NCBI GenBank assembly: GCA_019118845.1
Contig: DWYE01000109.1
Location: 1 to 29,062 of the forward strand
Length of the DNA stretch: 29,062 bases
DNA from: Anaeromassilibacillus stercoravium
GTDB taxonomy: Bacteria > Bacillota > Clostridia > Oscillospirales > Acutalibacteraceae
Direction of reading: 5' to 3'
Each line of letters starts with the position of its first letter. The first letter of the stretch is position 1. Under the pieces are notes generated by a model. That model searched no databases, was not told the origin of the DNA, and was given only the letters and a program-made list of their open reading frames with translations. Both the position numbers and the translations under genes were made by a program. Shown here piece by piece: positions 9,235 through 15,514 of the stretch.

Positions 9235-9343
9235 TAGTTCTGATAAAATTTTCTTGAAAAAATTTTTTATTTGATAATATTATATAGAATATAGTGGGTA
9301 ACCGGTCAAAATCCAAAATTGTCAAATTGTTTACAAATTCGTA

Positions 9344-9372
9344 TTGAAATCGCCCTGTGAAACGTTTAGACT
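9344..9372 (+). promoter_or_regulatory. Promoter of the zinc-ribbon membrane protein gene
   Basis: TTGAAA (9344-9349), a 17-base spacer, TAGACT (9367-9372). The spacer ends in GAAACGTTT (9359-9367), the same octamer GAAACGTT that lies at the start point of the divergent lacZ promoter. The start would be near 9379. Confidence 0.6.
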
Positions 9373-9411
9373 AATGGATACAGAATTTCCACAAGAGAGA
9401 AGGTTCACAAT

Positions 9412-9804
9412 TTGGATTGGTTGAGAAGGTTTATGATAGGGCGGTACGGCCCGGATCCGTTGGGGGTTGCTTTACTGATTGTTTATCTGATTCTCATTTT
9501 CTTTGCCCCTCTTACTGGCCTATGGATTTTCCGCCTGCTTGCGCTGGCCGTTTTAATTTTGTGCCTATTCCGCATGCTTTCTCGCAACACAGCAAGACGC
9601 TACCAGGAAAACCTCAAATTTTTAGCGTTCTGGAATCCCATTAAAAGCTGGTTTCAGAAGAAAAAGGCCCGGTTCAAGGATTCCAAGACCCATCGGTATT
9701 ACAAATGCCCCAATTGCAAAAGTACACTGCGCGTTCCGCGTGGAAAAGGGAAAATTCAGATTACCTGCCCGGTTTGCCATACAGAATTTATTAAAAAAAC
9801 ATAA
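9412..9804 (+). CDS. Small membrane protein with C-terminal zinc ribbon
   Basis: 130 residues starting at a TTG (9412) 8 bases after AGAGAGAAGG; an ATG eight codons in is the alternative start. Two hydrophobic segments (about 17-34 and 36-54) form a membrane hairpin. A basic stretch (KSWFQKKKARFKDSK) follows, then a zinc ribbon with two CPxC knuckles, C99/C102 and C119/C122 (YYKCPNCKSTLRVPRGKG, TCPVCHTEF). The family is common as a hypothetical protein in Clostridia; its function is unknown. It stands alone between its own promoter and a strong terminator, next to the divergent lacZ gene. The knuckles imply Zn binding on the cytoplasmic side, which is inference. Confidence 0.82.
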   Translation: MDWLRRFMIGRYGPDPLGVALLIVYLILIFFAPLTGLWIFRLLALAVLILCLFRMLSRNTARRYQENLKFLAFWNPIKSWFQKKKARFKDSKTHRYYKCPNCKSTLRVPRGKGKIQITCPVCHTEFIKKT

Positions 9805-9849
9805 AAGGAAGCTGCGAAGGAACATCCTCCGCAGCTTCCTTTTATGTTT
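9797..9849. terminator. Bidirectional terminator between convergent genes
   Basis: Perfect 20-base arms 9797-9816 and 9830-9849 (AAACATAAAAGGAAGCTGCG and its complement), with an inner AGGA/TCCT helix. The left arm contains the stop codon of the zinc-ribbon gene. The plus side ends in TTCCTTTTATGTTT. The minus side runs into a T-rich tract opposite 9793-9799, so it serves both the plus gene and the minus XRE gene ending at 9883. Confidence 0.9.
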
Positions 9850-9882
9850 CGTTGTCGTTATGAATTTCCACGTAGCCTCGGT

Positions 9883-10347
9883 TTAGATCAATTCCAAGAT
9901 CTCGCATTGCAAAATATCCGCGATGCGCTTCAGCGTGCGGACATCCGGCTCCACTTCACAGTGCTCCCATTGATACAGCAACGCTTGTGAAACCTCTAAC
10001 CGCTCCGCCAGTTGTGCGCGGGTCAGATGGGCAAGTTCCCTCTGGCGTAGAATCTTCTTATCGCGCTCCACCAGGATCGCAAGCTTTTTGGCCTCGTCGA
10101 TCAGCAGCGGGCACCCGTTATGCCCCTGCAAACTACAGGGCCGCCCATCCGGATTCAAGATCACCGGCACGCCGTCCTCTGCACTCAATTCATAGCCCTT
10201 TGGCAATTCATAATCTTTTCCCCCGTCGTCCTCGCCCTTCATGGTGGCGTCGTCTTCATCCCAGGGCACCAGAGAAAAACTCTCTCCGATCAACTCCTCG
10301 CGCGGGGCATGGTAACAATTGATCCGATAGAGCGTCACCGTATCCAT
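9883..10347 (-). CDS. XRE-family regulator with N-terminal Cys-containing region
   Basis: 154 residues from ATG 10347, chosen because GGAGG sits 7 bases before it; a longer frame back to 10395 lacks support. The C-terminal 55 residues are a Cro/CI helix-turn-helix (LTRAQLAERLEVSQALLYQW, then EPDVRTLKRIADIL). The N-terminal 98 residues are acidic and contain CSLQGHNGCPLLIDEAKK, with a CX7C spacing that could bind metal or respond to redox; no named domain was recognised. The gene begins inside the end of the upstream C_GCAxxG_C_C gene (13-base overlap), so the two are translationally coupled. It may regulate that partner; the target is unknown. Confidence 0.85.
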   Translation of the reverse strand: MDTVTLYRINCYHAPREELIGESFSLVPWDEDDATMKGEDDGGKDYELPKGYELSAEDGVPVILNPDGRPCSLQGHNGCPLLIDEAKKLAILVERDKKILRQRELAHLTRAQLAERLEVSQALLYQWEHCEVEPDVRTLKRIADILQCEILELI

Positions 10348-10787
10348 TCGCAGTCCTCCAAAATCCGCGCCGCACATGCTGCCAACTCCGGGCATGGGCG
10401 CTTTTTATAGTATTCCGCTGTCCGTTCGCTTGGAACCGGGGAATTGTCTGCGTCCTTGACCCCTGCCAATAATTCCGCACACACAATCGAGCCGTTTTCC
10501 TTGCGGAAGCACTCCGCCAGCCGTTGAATCTCCTGATAGAGCTCTTTCTTTTCCACTTTGGCCTTTGGGTCCGTGTAGCCAAGTTTCGCACTTGCGACAA
10601 ACACCATGCCCGAGACTGTGCCGCATACCTGCCGCAAGCGTCCCATACCCCCGCCAAAGCCGGAGGCCAAGCGGACGGCGGTGTCAAAATCCATGCCGAT
10701 CTCTTCCGCAAAAGCGCCGACCACCGCCTGTGTGCAATTGTATCCTTCCAGAAAGAGGGCCTTTGCCCTCTCTGCCTTATCGCCCAT
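10335..10787 (-). CDS. C_GCAxxG_C_C family protein (putative redox-active)
   Basis: 150 residues from ATG 10787, preceded by AAGGAG 8 bases upstream; a longer frame to 10895 would run through the promoter and is rejected. It matches the C_GCAxxG_C_C family (Pfam PF09719): early Cys in YNCTQAVVGAF (C18), the glycine-rich block GFGGGMGRLRQVCGTVSG (C55), SIVCAEL (C103), and the late pair RPCPELAACAA (C132, C138). The family is widespread in anaerobes and thought to bind a metal or act in redox chemistry, but no biochemical role is established. It overlaps the downstream XRE gene and has its own promoter, divergent from the radical SAM operon. Confidence 0.88.
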   Translation of the reverse strand: MGDKAERAKALFLEGYNCTQAVVGAFAEEIGMDFDTAVRLASGFGGGMGRLRQVCGTVSGMVFVASAKLGYTDPKAKVEKKELYQEIQRLAECFRKENGSIVCAELLAGVKDADNSPVPSERTAEYYKKRPCPELAACAARILEDCEWIR

Positions 10788-10883
10788 CTTGATTTCTCCT
10801 TCCGAATGTTTGGACAGGAATCCGATCAAAACCATCCATGGAGTTTTGCAAAACAGAACCTGTCCAATCGGTTTGTTTCTAAA

Positions 10884-10912
10884 ATTATAACGCAAATCGG
10901 CAATGGTTGCAA
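10884..10912 (-). promoter_or_regulatory. Promoter of the C_GCAxxG_C_C/XRE operon
   Basis: Minus strand TTGCAA (10912-10907), a 17-base spacer, TATAAT (10889-10884). Start near 10877, leader about 90 bases. Its -35 lies 7 bases from the -35 of the divergent promoter, so the two promoters are back to back. Confidence 0.8.
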
Positions 10913-10919
10913 TTTCCGC

Positions 10920-10948
10920 TTGACTTTGGCAGAAAAGTTCCTTATACT
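10920..10948 (+). promoter_or_regulatory. Promoter of the radical SAM/DUF4130 operon
   Basis: TTGACT (10920-10925), a 17-base spacer, TATACT (10943-10948): a strong sigma-A match. The start would be near 10955, immediately before a LexA-type box, leaving a leader of about 30 bases before ATG 10986. Confidence 0.85.
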
Positions 10949-10956
10949 GTTTGTAT

Positions 10957-10970
10957 CGAACATATGTTTA
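10957..10970. promoter_or_regulatory. LexA (SOS) box, Gram-positive type
   Basis: CGAACATATGTTTA matches the Bacillus-type SOS operator CGAACRNRYGTTYG at every position but the last (A for G). It covers the expected start point of the radical SAM operon, where bound LexA would block transcription. The core GAACATATGTT is an 11-base near-perfect palindrome. LexA itself is not in the window. Confidence 0.75.
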
Positions 10971-10985
10971 TAAGAAGGGTTTTCT

Positions 10986-12305
10986 ATGACAACCATTGAA
11001 AAACTGACCATCCTGACCGACGCCGCCAAATACGACGTGGCCTGCACCTCCAGCGGAATCGACCGCGGCGGGAAGTCCGGGAAACTGGGCAGCGCTGTGA
11101 AAATGGGTATCTGCCACAGCTTCGCATCCGACGGACGGTGTATCTCCCTATTAAAGGTTCTGATGACCAATGCCTGCATATACGACTGCCAATACTGTGT
11201 AAACCGCCGGTCCAATGACACGCCGCGGGCCACATTTACCCCGCGCGAACTGGCCGACCTGACCATTGGGTTTTACCGGCGCAATTATATCGAAGGGTTA
11301 TTTTTAAGCTCTGCTGTCGTCAAAAACCCCGACTACACCTGCGAGCTGTTGATCCAAACCCTGCGCCTCCTGCGGGAGGAATACGGATTCCGGGGGTATA
11401 TCCATGCCAAAGCCATCCCCGGTGCGGACAACCGGCTCCTGACGCTTCTCGGGATGCTCGCGGACCGTATGAGCGTGAACATCGAACTGCCCTCCGAGCG
11501 CAGTCTCAAGCTGCTTGCGCCGGACAAATCGAAGCGTTCCATCCTACAGCCGATGGGCCTGATCGCAGGCAAAATCCAGGAGACACGCTACGACTTGATA
11601 CGGTACCGCAGTACGCCGAAATTCGCCCCTGCCGGCCAGAGCACACAGATGATTATCGGCGCCACCCCGGACACAGACTGGAATATCCTCCGCCTGACCG
11701 AGGGGCTTTATAGGAAGTATGGCCTGCGGCGTGTTTTTTACTCCGCTTATATGCCGGTCTCGGAAAATGCCCTACTGCCCCCCAAGGGGACAAAACCGCC
11801 GCTTCTACGGGAACACCGGCTCTACCAGGCGGATTGGCTGCTCCGCTTCTACGGCTTCACCGCCGACGAGCTTTTGGACGGCCAGCATCCAAACTTCCAC
11901 CCCCTGGTGGACCCCAAATGCGGTTGGGCGGTCAACCATATGGAACAGTTCCCGGTGGAAATCAATACCGCCCCGTATGAGATGCTATTGCGCGTTCCAG
12001 GGATCGGCGTGCGCAGCGCCCAGCGTATCCGGGCAGCGCGCCGCTGCCGCTCCCTCGACTTCGACGGCCTGAAGAAGATCGGCGTGGTCTTAAAGCGCGC
12101 GCAGTATTTCATCACCTGTTCCGGAAAGATGCGGGAGGGATTGCGCTTTACCCCGGAGAGCGTCCTGCGCGCCCTGATCTCCGAGGAAAAACAGAAACTT
12201 GCGGCACAGGATGTCCCGGAACAGCTCTCCTTTTTCACCCCATCCCCCACGACAGAACCACAAGCGCCGGTTGCCTTTCCGGAACTTGCCCAAAAGGAGG
12301 CCTGA
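10986..12305 (+). CDS. Putative DNA modification/repair radical SAM protein (TIGR03916-like)
   Basis: 439 residues; AGAAGGG lies 6 bases before the ATG. The radical SAM CxxxCxxC iron-sulfur motif is at C64, C68, C71 (NACIYDCQYC), followed by a barrel with GLFLSSAVVKNPDYT and GYIHAKAIPGAD. A helix-hairpin-helix DNA-binding motif is at about 334-352 (LLRVPGIGVRSAQRIRAARR). These match the family annotated as rSAM_link_UDG, usually encoded beside a DUF4130 or uracil-DNA-glycosylase-related protein, as here. The substrate is unknown; a role on damaged or modified DNA is inferred from HhH, the partner, and the LexA box. Near the C-terminus (413-417) the protein carries QLSFF in an otherwise loose tail, resembling the sliding-clamp-binding pentapeptide QL(S/D)LF. 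It is cotranscribed with the next gene, 2 bases apart. Confidence 0.92.
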   Translation: MTTIEKLTILTDAAKYDVACTSSGIDRGGKSGKLGSAVKMGICHSFASDGRCISLLKVLMTNACIYDCQYCVNRRSNDTPRATFTPRELADLTIGFYRRNYIEGLFLSSAVVKNPDYTCELLIQTLRLLREEYGFRGYIHAKAIPGADNRLLTLLGMLADRMSVNIELPSERSLKLLAPDKSKRSILQPMGLIAGKIQETRYDLIRYRSTPKFAPAGQSTQMIIGATPDTDWNILRLTEGLYRKYGLRRVFYSAYMPVSENALLPPKGTKPPLLREHRLYQADWLLRFYGFTADELLDGQHPNFHPLVDPKCGWAVNHMEQFPVEINTAPYEMLLRVPGIGVRSAQRIRAARRCRSLDFDGLKKIGVVLKRAQYFITCSGKMREGLRFTPESVLRALISEEKQKLAAQDVPEQLSFFTPSPTTEPQAPVAFPELAQKEA

Positions 12306-12307
12306 CC

Positions 12308-13111
12308 ATGGTTGTTTATCGCTACGACGGAAGCTTCGACGGCTTTCTTTGCTGTGTTTTTGAAAGCTATATCAGGCGGGAGGTCCCTGTGCAAATTCTG
12401 CCCGAGGAAGAAGCACAGGTGTCCTTATACCCGGAAAAATGGATTGGAACCGACCCCGACCGTGCGGAGCGCGTCTACACATCCCTCTCCCGCAAAATCT
12501 CCCCGGAAGCCCGCGAGTTGGTGGAAACCGGTTTCCTCACCTGCCTTCCGGAACGGGAACGCCTGCTCTACCGCTTTATCCGCATGGGGTACCGGCATGG
12601 CGCGCAGGTCACGAGCTGGCTTGCCGACGATACGGTCAGCACACTGCGCAAAGCGGCCTTTTCCGCTGGCCATGAAGCCCATCTATTAACCGGGTTTCTC
12701 CGCTTTTCCGAACAAAACGGCACGCTGGCCGCCATCATCACCCCGAAAAACCGCGTACTTCCTTTGATTCTGGAGCATTTCAGCAGCCGTTTCAACGCGG
12801 AAACCTTCTTGATCTATGACAAGACCCATCACATGGCGCTGGTCCACCGCCCGGGCCAGGATGCGATCATCCCCATGGAACATTTTTCGTTGGAAGAGCC
12901 GGATGAAACGGAACGGCAATTCCGCGCCCTTTGGAAACAGTTTTACCATACCATTGGGATTGAAGGGCGGTACAACCCCAAATGCCGCATGACGCATATG
13001 CCCAAACGCTATTGGGAAAATATGACCGAATTCCTGGAGCCCGCCCTTCCCAACGGCAAACCGCGGGCGGATGCCCTCTTCTCCTCCACGAACAGGGAGC
13101 GCCTCTGTTAA
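12308..13111 (+). CDS. DUF4130 DNA-metabolism protein, partner of the radical SAM protein (TIGR03915-like)
   Basis: 267 residues; AAAAGGAGG ends 7 bases before the ATG and overlaps the end of the upstream gene, so expression is coupled. Typical family features are the opening VVYRYDGSFDGFLCCVFE, the central HEAHLLTGFLRFSE, and the closing FYHTIGIEGRYNPKCRMTHM with PKRYWENMTEF. In many Gram-negatives this domain is fused to a uracil-DNA-glycosylase-like domain; here it stands alone, with no glycosylase gene in the window. It has no established catalytic role; by context it works with the radical SAM protein on DNA. Confidence in the family is high, in the function low. Confidence 0.9.
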   Translation: MVVYRYDGSFDGFLCCVFESYIRREVPVQILPEEEAQVSLYPEKWIGTDPDRAERVYTSLSRKISPEARELVETGFLTCLPERERLLYRFIRMGYRHGAQVTSWLADDTVSTLRKAAFSAGHEAHLLTGFLRFSEQNGTLAAIITPKNRVLPLILEHFSSRFNAETFLIYDKTHHMALVHRPGQDAIIPMEHFSLEEPDETERQFRALWKQFYHTIGIEGRYNPKCRMTHMPKRYWENMTEFLEPALPNGKPRADALFSSTNRERLC

Positions 13112-13137
13112 TTTTTCCCAATCCATCGGGAAAGGGC

Positions 13138-13166
13138 TTGCACCGGCTTCCAGCCTGTGGTAGCAT
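13138..13166 (+). promoter_or_regulatory. Possible fbp promoter
   Basis: TTGCAC (13138-13143), a 17-base spacer, TAGCAT (13161-13166). The -10 keeps four of six consensus bases and the -35 three of six. A small TTTCCC...GGGAAA hairpin sits just upstream after the DUF4130 stop. fbp could also be read from the upstream operon. Confidence 0.4.
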
Positions 13167-13195
13167 GAGAAAAAAGACCGGAAAGGTGGATGTTT

Positions 13196-15136
13196 ATGAC
13201 CGATCCGCATTATCTGCGCCTGTTGGCACGGGAATACCCCAATGCCGACGCTGCTGCTTCTGAAATCATCAATTTGAATGCAATCCTCTGCCTGCCCAAG
13301 GGGACAGAGTATTTTTTCAGCGACCTGCACGGTGAATCCGAAGCGTTTGGCTATCTGTTAAACAGCGCCTCCGGCATCACCCGGGATAAAATCGAATGGC
13401 TGTTCCAAAAATCGGTGAGCCTGCGCGAGCGGGAAGAGCTCGCCAATCTGGTATACGCCCCGGAGCAGGTGCTCTCCCAAAAGGATACAGGGGACGATTC
13501 CTACTGCGAATGGTGTGAAATCACCATTTACCGCCTGGTACAGGTATGCAAAACGGTTGCCTCCAAATACACCCGCTCCAAGGTCCGCAAAAAGATGCCG
13601 GAAACCTTCGCCTATGTCATCGACGAGCTGCTCCACGCGGACACGGAGGACACCAAAGAGCAATATTACGGTGAAATCATCCATTCCATCACCCGCACGG
13701 GCATGGCGGAAAAATTCATCATCACCATCAGCCGCCTGATCCGCCAATGCAGCATCGACATGCTCCATATCATCGGCGATATCTTCGACCGCGGCCCGCA
13801 CGCCGATCTGGTGATGGACGAACTGATGGGATTTCACGATGTGGACATCGAATGGGGCAACCACGACGTTTCCTGGATGGGCGCGGCCACAGGCAATCTG
13901 GCGCTGGTTGCGAATGTGGTCCGGCTTGGCATCAGCTACAACAATTTCGACCTATTGGAGGACGGCTATGGCATCAACCTGCGCGCGCTGTCCATGTTTG
14001 CAGCGGAAGTCTATCAGGACGACCCCTGCACCATCTTCACCCCGCACATTCTGGACGAAAACACCTACGACCCGGTGGATATCCCGCTGGCGGCAAAGAT
14101 GCACAAGGCCATTGCCATCATCCAATTCAAGTTGGAGGGCCAATTGATCGCCCGGCATCCGGAGTACCAGATGGAAGATCGGGTTTTGCTGGATAAAATT
14201 GATTTCCAGAATGGCACGGTCACCATCGGGGAAACCACCTACCCGTTGACCGACCGTCTCTTCCCCACGGTTTCGCCAGAGCATCCTTTAGAGCTTACGC
14301 CCGCAGAGGAAGAACTGATCCACACCCTGGCCCTCTCGTTCTCACACAGCGAGAAATTGCGCAAGCATATCCGGTTCCTCTATTCGCATGGCAGCATGTA
14401 CAAATGTGTGAACTCCAATCTGCTGTATCACGGCTGCATTTTGATGACGGAAGATGGGGAATTTGATACGGTCTCCATCGGGGATAAAACCCTTTCCGGC
14501 AAGGAGTACCTGGACTATATCGACACGCAGGTGCGCCGCGCATATTTCGCAGCGCCCGGGTCGGAAGAGCAGCGCAATGCGAGCGACTTCCTCTGGTATC
14601 TCTGGTGCGGGCCCAAATCCCCGCTGTTTGGCAAAAGCAAAATGGCCGCATTTGAACGGTATTTTATTTTGGAGCCGGAGACGCACACCGAGGCGCGCAA
14701 CCCCTATTACAATCTGATCGAACAGCGCGAAACTTGCGAGAAAATCCTGCGGGAATTTGGCCTGGACCCAGCGCATTCCCACATTGTAAACGGCCACGTG
14801 CCGGTAAAGATCCGGCAGGGGGAAAGCCCCATCAAAGCCGGCGGCCTGCTGTTTATCATCGACGGCGGCATTTCCAAAGCCTATCAGAAGCAGACTGGCA
14901 TAGGCGGCTATACGTTGATCTACAATTCCCACCATCTGGCGCTGGCGCAGCATAAGCCGTATGAGCTTGCCAAACAGGATTTTTCCAAAAACGCCCCCAC
15001 GATGCAGATTGTGGAGATTATGCCCCGCCGCCTAACCGTTGGCGATACGGACAACGGCAAGCAGGTTGCACAACAGATCGAAGAGCTCACCGAACTGCTG
15101 AAAGCGTACCGGAACGGCGAGATCAAGGAGAAATAA
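13196..15136 (+). CDS. fbp: Fructose-1,6-bisphosphatase, class III
   Basis: Converts fructose 1,6-bisphosphate to fructose 6-phosphate in gluconeogenesis, in the cytoplasm. 646 residues, the usual length for this Firmicute-specific class (Bacillus subtilis Fbp is about 670). The start is taken at the second ATG, 13196, because GGTGG then lies 6 bases upstream; the first ATG (13190) abuts it. The metallophosphatase motifs are present: FFSDLHGE (about 41-48), GDIFDRG (about 193-199) and EWGNHD (about 219-224), with a late histidine in IVNGHVPV. It follows the SOS-type operon in the same direction by about 85 bases but has no functional link to it. Two consecutive terminators follow. Confidence 0.95.
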   Translation: MTDPHYLRLLAREYPNADAAASEIINLNAILCLPKGTEYFFSDLHGESEAFGYLLNSASGITRDKIEWLFQKSVSLREREELANLVYAPEQVLSQKDTGDDSYCEWCEITIYRLVQVCKTVASKYTRSKVRKKMPETFAYVIDELLHADTEDTKEQYYGEIIHSITRTGMAEKFIITISRLIRQCSIDMLHIIGDIFDRGPHADLVMDELMGFHDVDIEWGNHDVSWMGAATGNLALVANVVRLGISYNNFDLLEDGYGINLRALSMFAAEVYQDDPCTIFTPHILDENTYDPVDIPLAAKMHKAIAIIQFKLEGQLIARHPEYQMEDRVLLDKIDFQNGTVTIGETTYPLTDRLFPTVSPEHPLELTPAEEELIHTLALSFSHSEKLRKHIRFLYSHGSMYKCVNSNLLYHGCILMTEDGEFDTVSIGDKTLSGKEYLDYIDTQVRRAYFAAPGSEEQRNASDFLWYLWCGPKSPLFGKSKMAAFERYFILEPETHTEARNPYYNLIEQRETCEKILREFGLDPAHSHIVNGHVPVKIRQGESPIKAGGLLFIIDGGISKAYQKQTGIGGYTLIYNSHHLALAQHKPYELAKQDFSKNAPTMQIVEIMPRRLTVGDTDNGKQVAQQIEELTELLKAYRNGEIKEK

Positions 15137-15179
15137 GGCGGTTCTTTGTGAGGGCCTTTGATTGCATGCACAGGTGAAT

Positions 15180-15220
15180 AAAGAGGACGCCCGGGCTTTT
15201 GCGCATTGGGCGTCCTCTTT
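15180..15220 (+). terminator. First terminator after fbp
   Basis: Arms 15180-15192 (AAAGAGGACGCCC) and 15208-15220 pair perfectly over 13 bases with a 15-base loop, ending in CTCTTTT. It lies about 45 bases beyond the fbp stop. Confidence 0.8.
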
Positions 15221-15230
15221 TGGTCATGAG

Positions 15231-15260
15231 AAAACCGCGCCCCAACGGAGCGCGGTTTTT
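15231..15260 (+). terminator. Second terminator after fbp
   Basis: AAAACCGCGC (15231-15240) pairs with GCGCGGTTTT (15250-15259), with a nine-base loop and a run of five Ts. Tandem terminators insulate the toxin promoter that begins two bases later. Confidence 0.82.
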
Positions 15261-15261
15261 G

Positions 15262-15290
15262 TTGCATTTTGTGAAAGATTTTGCTATTCT
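15262..15290 (+). promoter_or_regulatory. Toxin mRNA promoter
   Basis: TTGCAT (15262-15267), a 17-base spacer, TATTCT (15285-15290). The start would be near 15297, giving a leader of about 93 bases before the toxin ATG at 15390. Confidence 0.65.
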
Positions 15291-15327
15291 TCTTTTTGTA
15301 GGGTGTTACCAAGACGCTGGGCGGTTG

Positions 15328-15387
15328 CCCCTCCATTCCCGGAGGGGGAATTTGTTTCTTTTCCCCTCCAAACGCGAGGGGGTGAGG
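15328..15387 (+). promoter_or_regulatory. Toxin leader: tandem hairpins, the second hiding the ribosome binding site
   Basis: Hairpin 1 pairs CCCCTCC (15328-15334) with GGAGGGG (15341-15347). Hairpin 2 pairs CCCCTC (15363-15368) with GAGGGG (15376-15381), and the latter is part of the Shine-Dalgarno stretch GAGGGGGTGAGG before ATG 15390. The arms are interchangeable: CCCCTC of hairpin 2 can also pair with GAGGGG of hairpin 1, which would free the ribosome binding site. Folding was read by eye. Confidence 0.6.
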
Positions 15388-15389
15388 CC

Positions 15390-15485
15390 ATGATTACATA
15401 TTCAGAGCTCTTTCAGTTCTGTATGGTGCTTCTTGGCGTTGCGACGTTTGTTTGGACTGTCGCTTCTCACAGCAAAAAGAAATAG
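15390..15485 (+). CDS. Holin-like small membrane toxin (Hol_Tox/TxpA-BsrG type)
   Basis: 31 residues, beginning MITYSELFQFCMVLLGVATF and ending in SHSKKK. This has the layout of type I toxins of the TxpA/BsrG/Hol_Tox group: a short polar start with a T-Y-E/S-x-L motif, one membrane helix (about 8-26) and a lysine tail. Such peptides insert in the membrane and are toxic unless repressed by an antisense RNA. The ATG follows a strong but hairpin-sequestered GAGGGGGTGAGG. An in-frame extension to 15162 exists but runs through two terminators and the promoter, so it is rejected. The codons of the KKK tail also form the U-tract of the antisense RNA's terminator. Family assignment is by pattern; no alignment was run. 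Confidence 0.8.
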   Translation: MITYSELFQFCMVLLGVATFVWTVASHSKKK

Positions 15486-15514
15486 CCGCCCAACCCTAGC
15501 AAAGTTAGCGGCTA
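15474..15514 (-). terminator. Terminator of the antisense RNA, inside the toxin 3' end
   Basis: TAGCCGC and GCGGCTA (15514-15508 and 15489-15483) form a 7-bp stem with an 18-base loop. On the minus strand it is followed by TTTCTTTTT (15482-15474). The toxin TAG stop lies inside the stem and the toxin lysine codons are the complement of the T-run. Confidence 0.7.

Noticed and set aside
9092..9325. 77-codon minus-strand frame in the lacZ upstream region.
   Set aside because: It covers the lacZ promoter, has no ribosome binding site, and its composition reflects AT-rich non-coding DNA.
10348..10395. Upstream ATG giving a 170-codon XRE protein.
   Set aside because: The extra 16 codons lie inside the upstream gene and have no ribosome binding site, while ATG 10347 has GGAGG at 7 bases.
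15162..15485. 107-codon frame that ends with the toxin sequence.
   Set aside because: Its first 76 codons span two terminators and the toxin promoter; the ATG at 15390 has the proper ribosome binding site.
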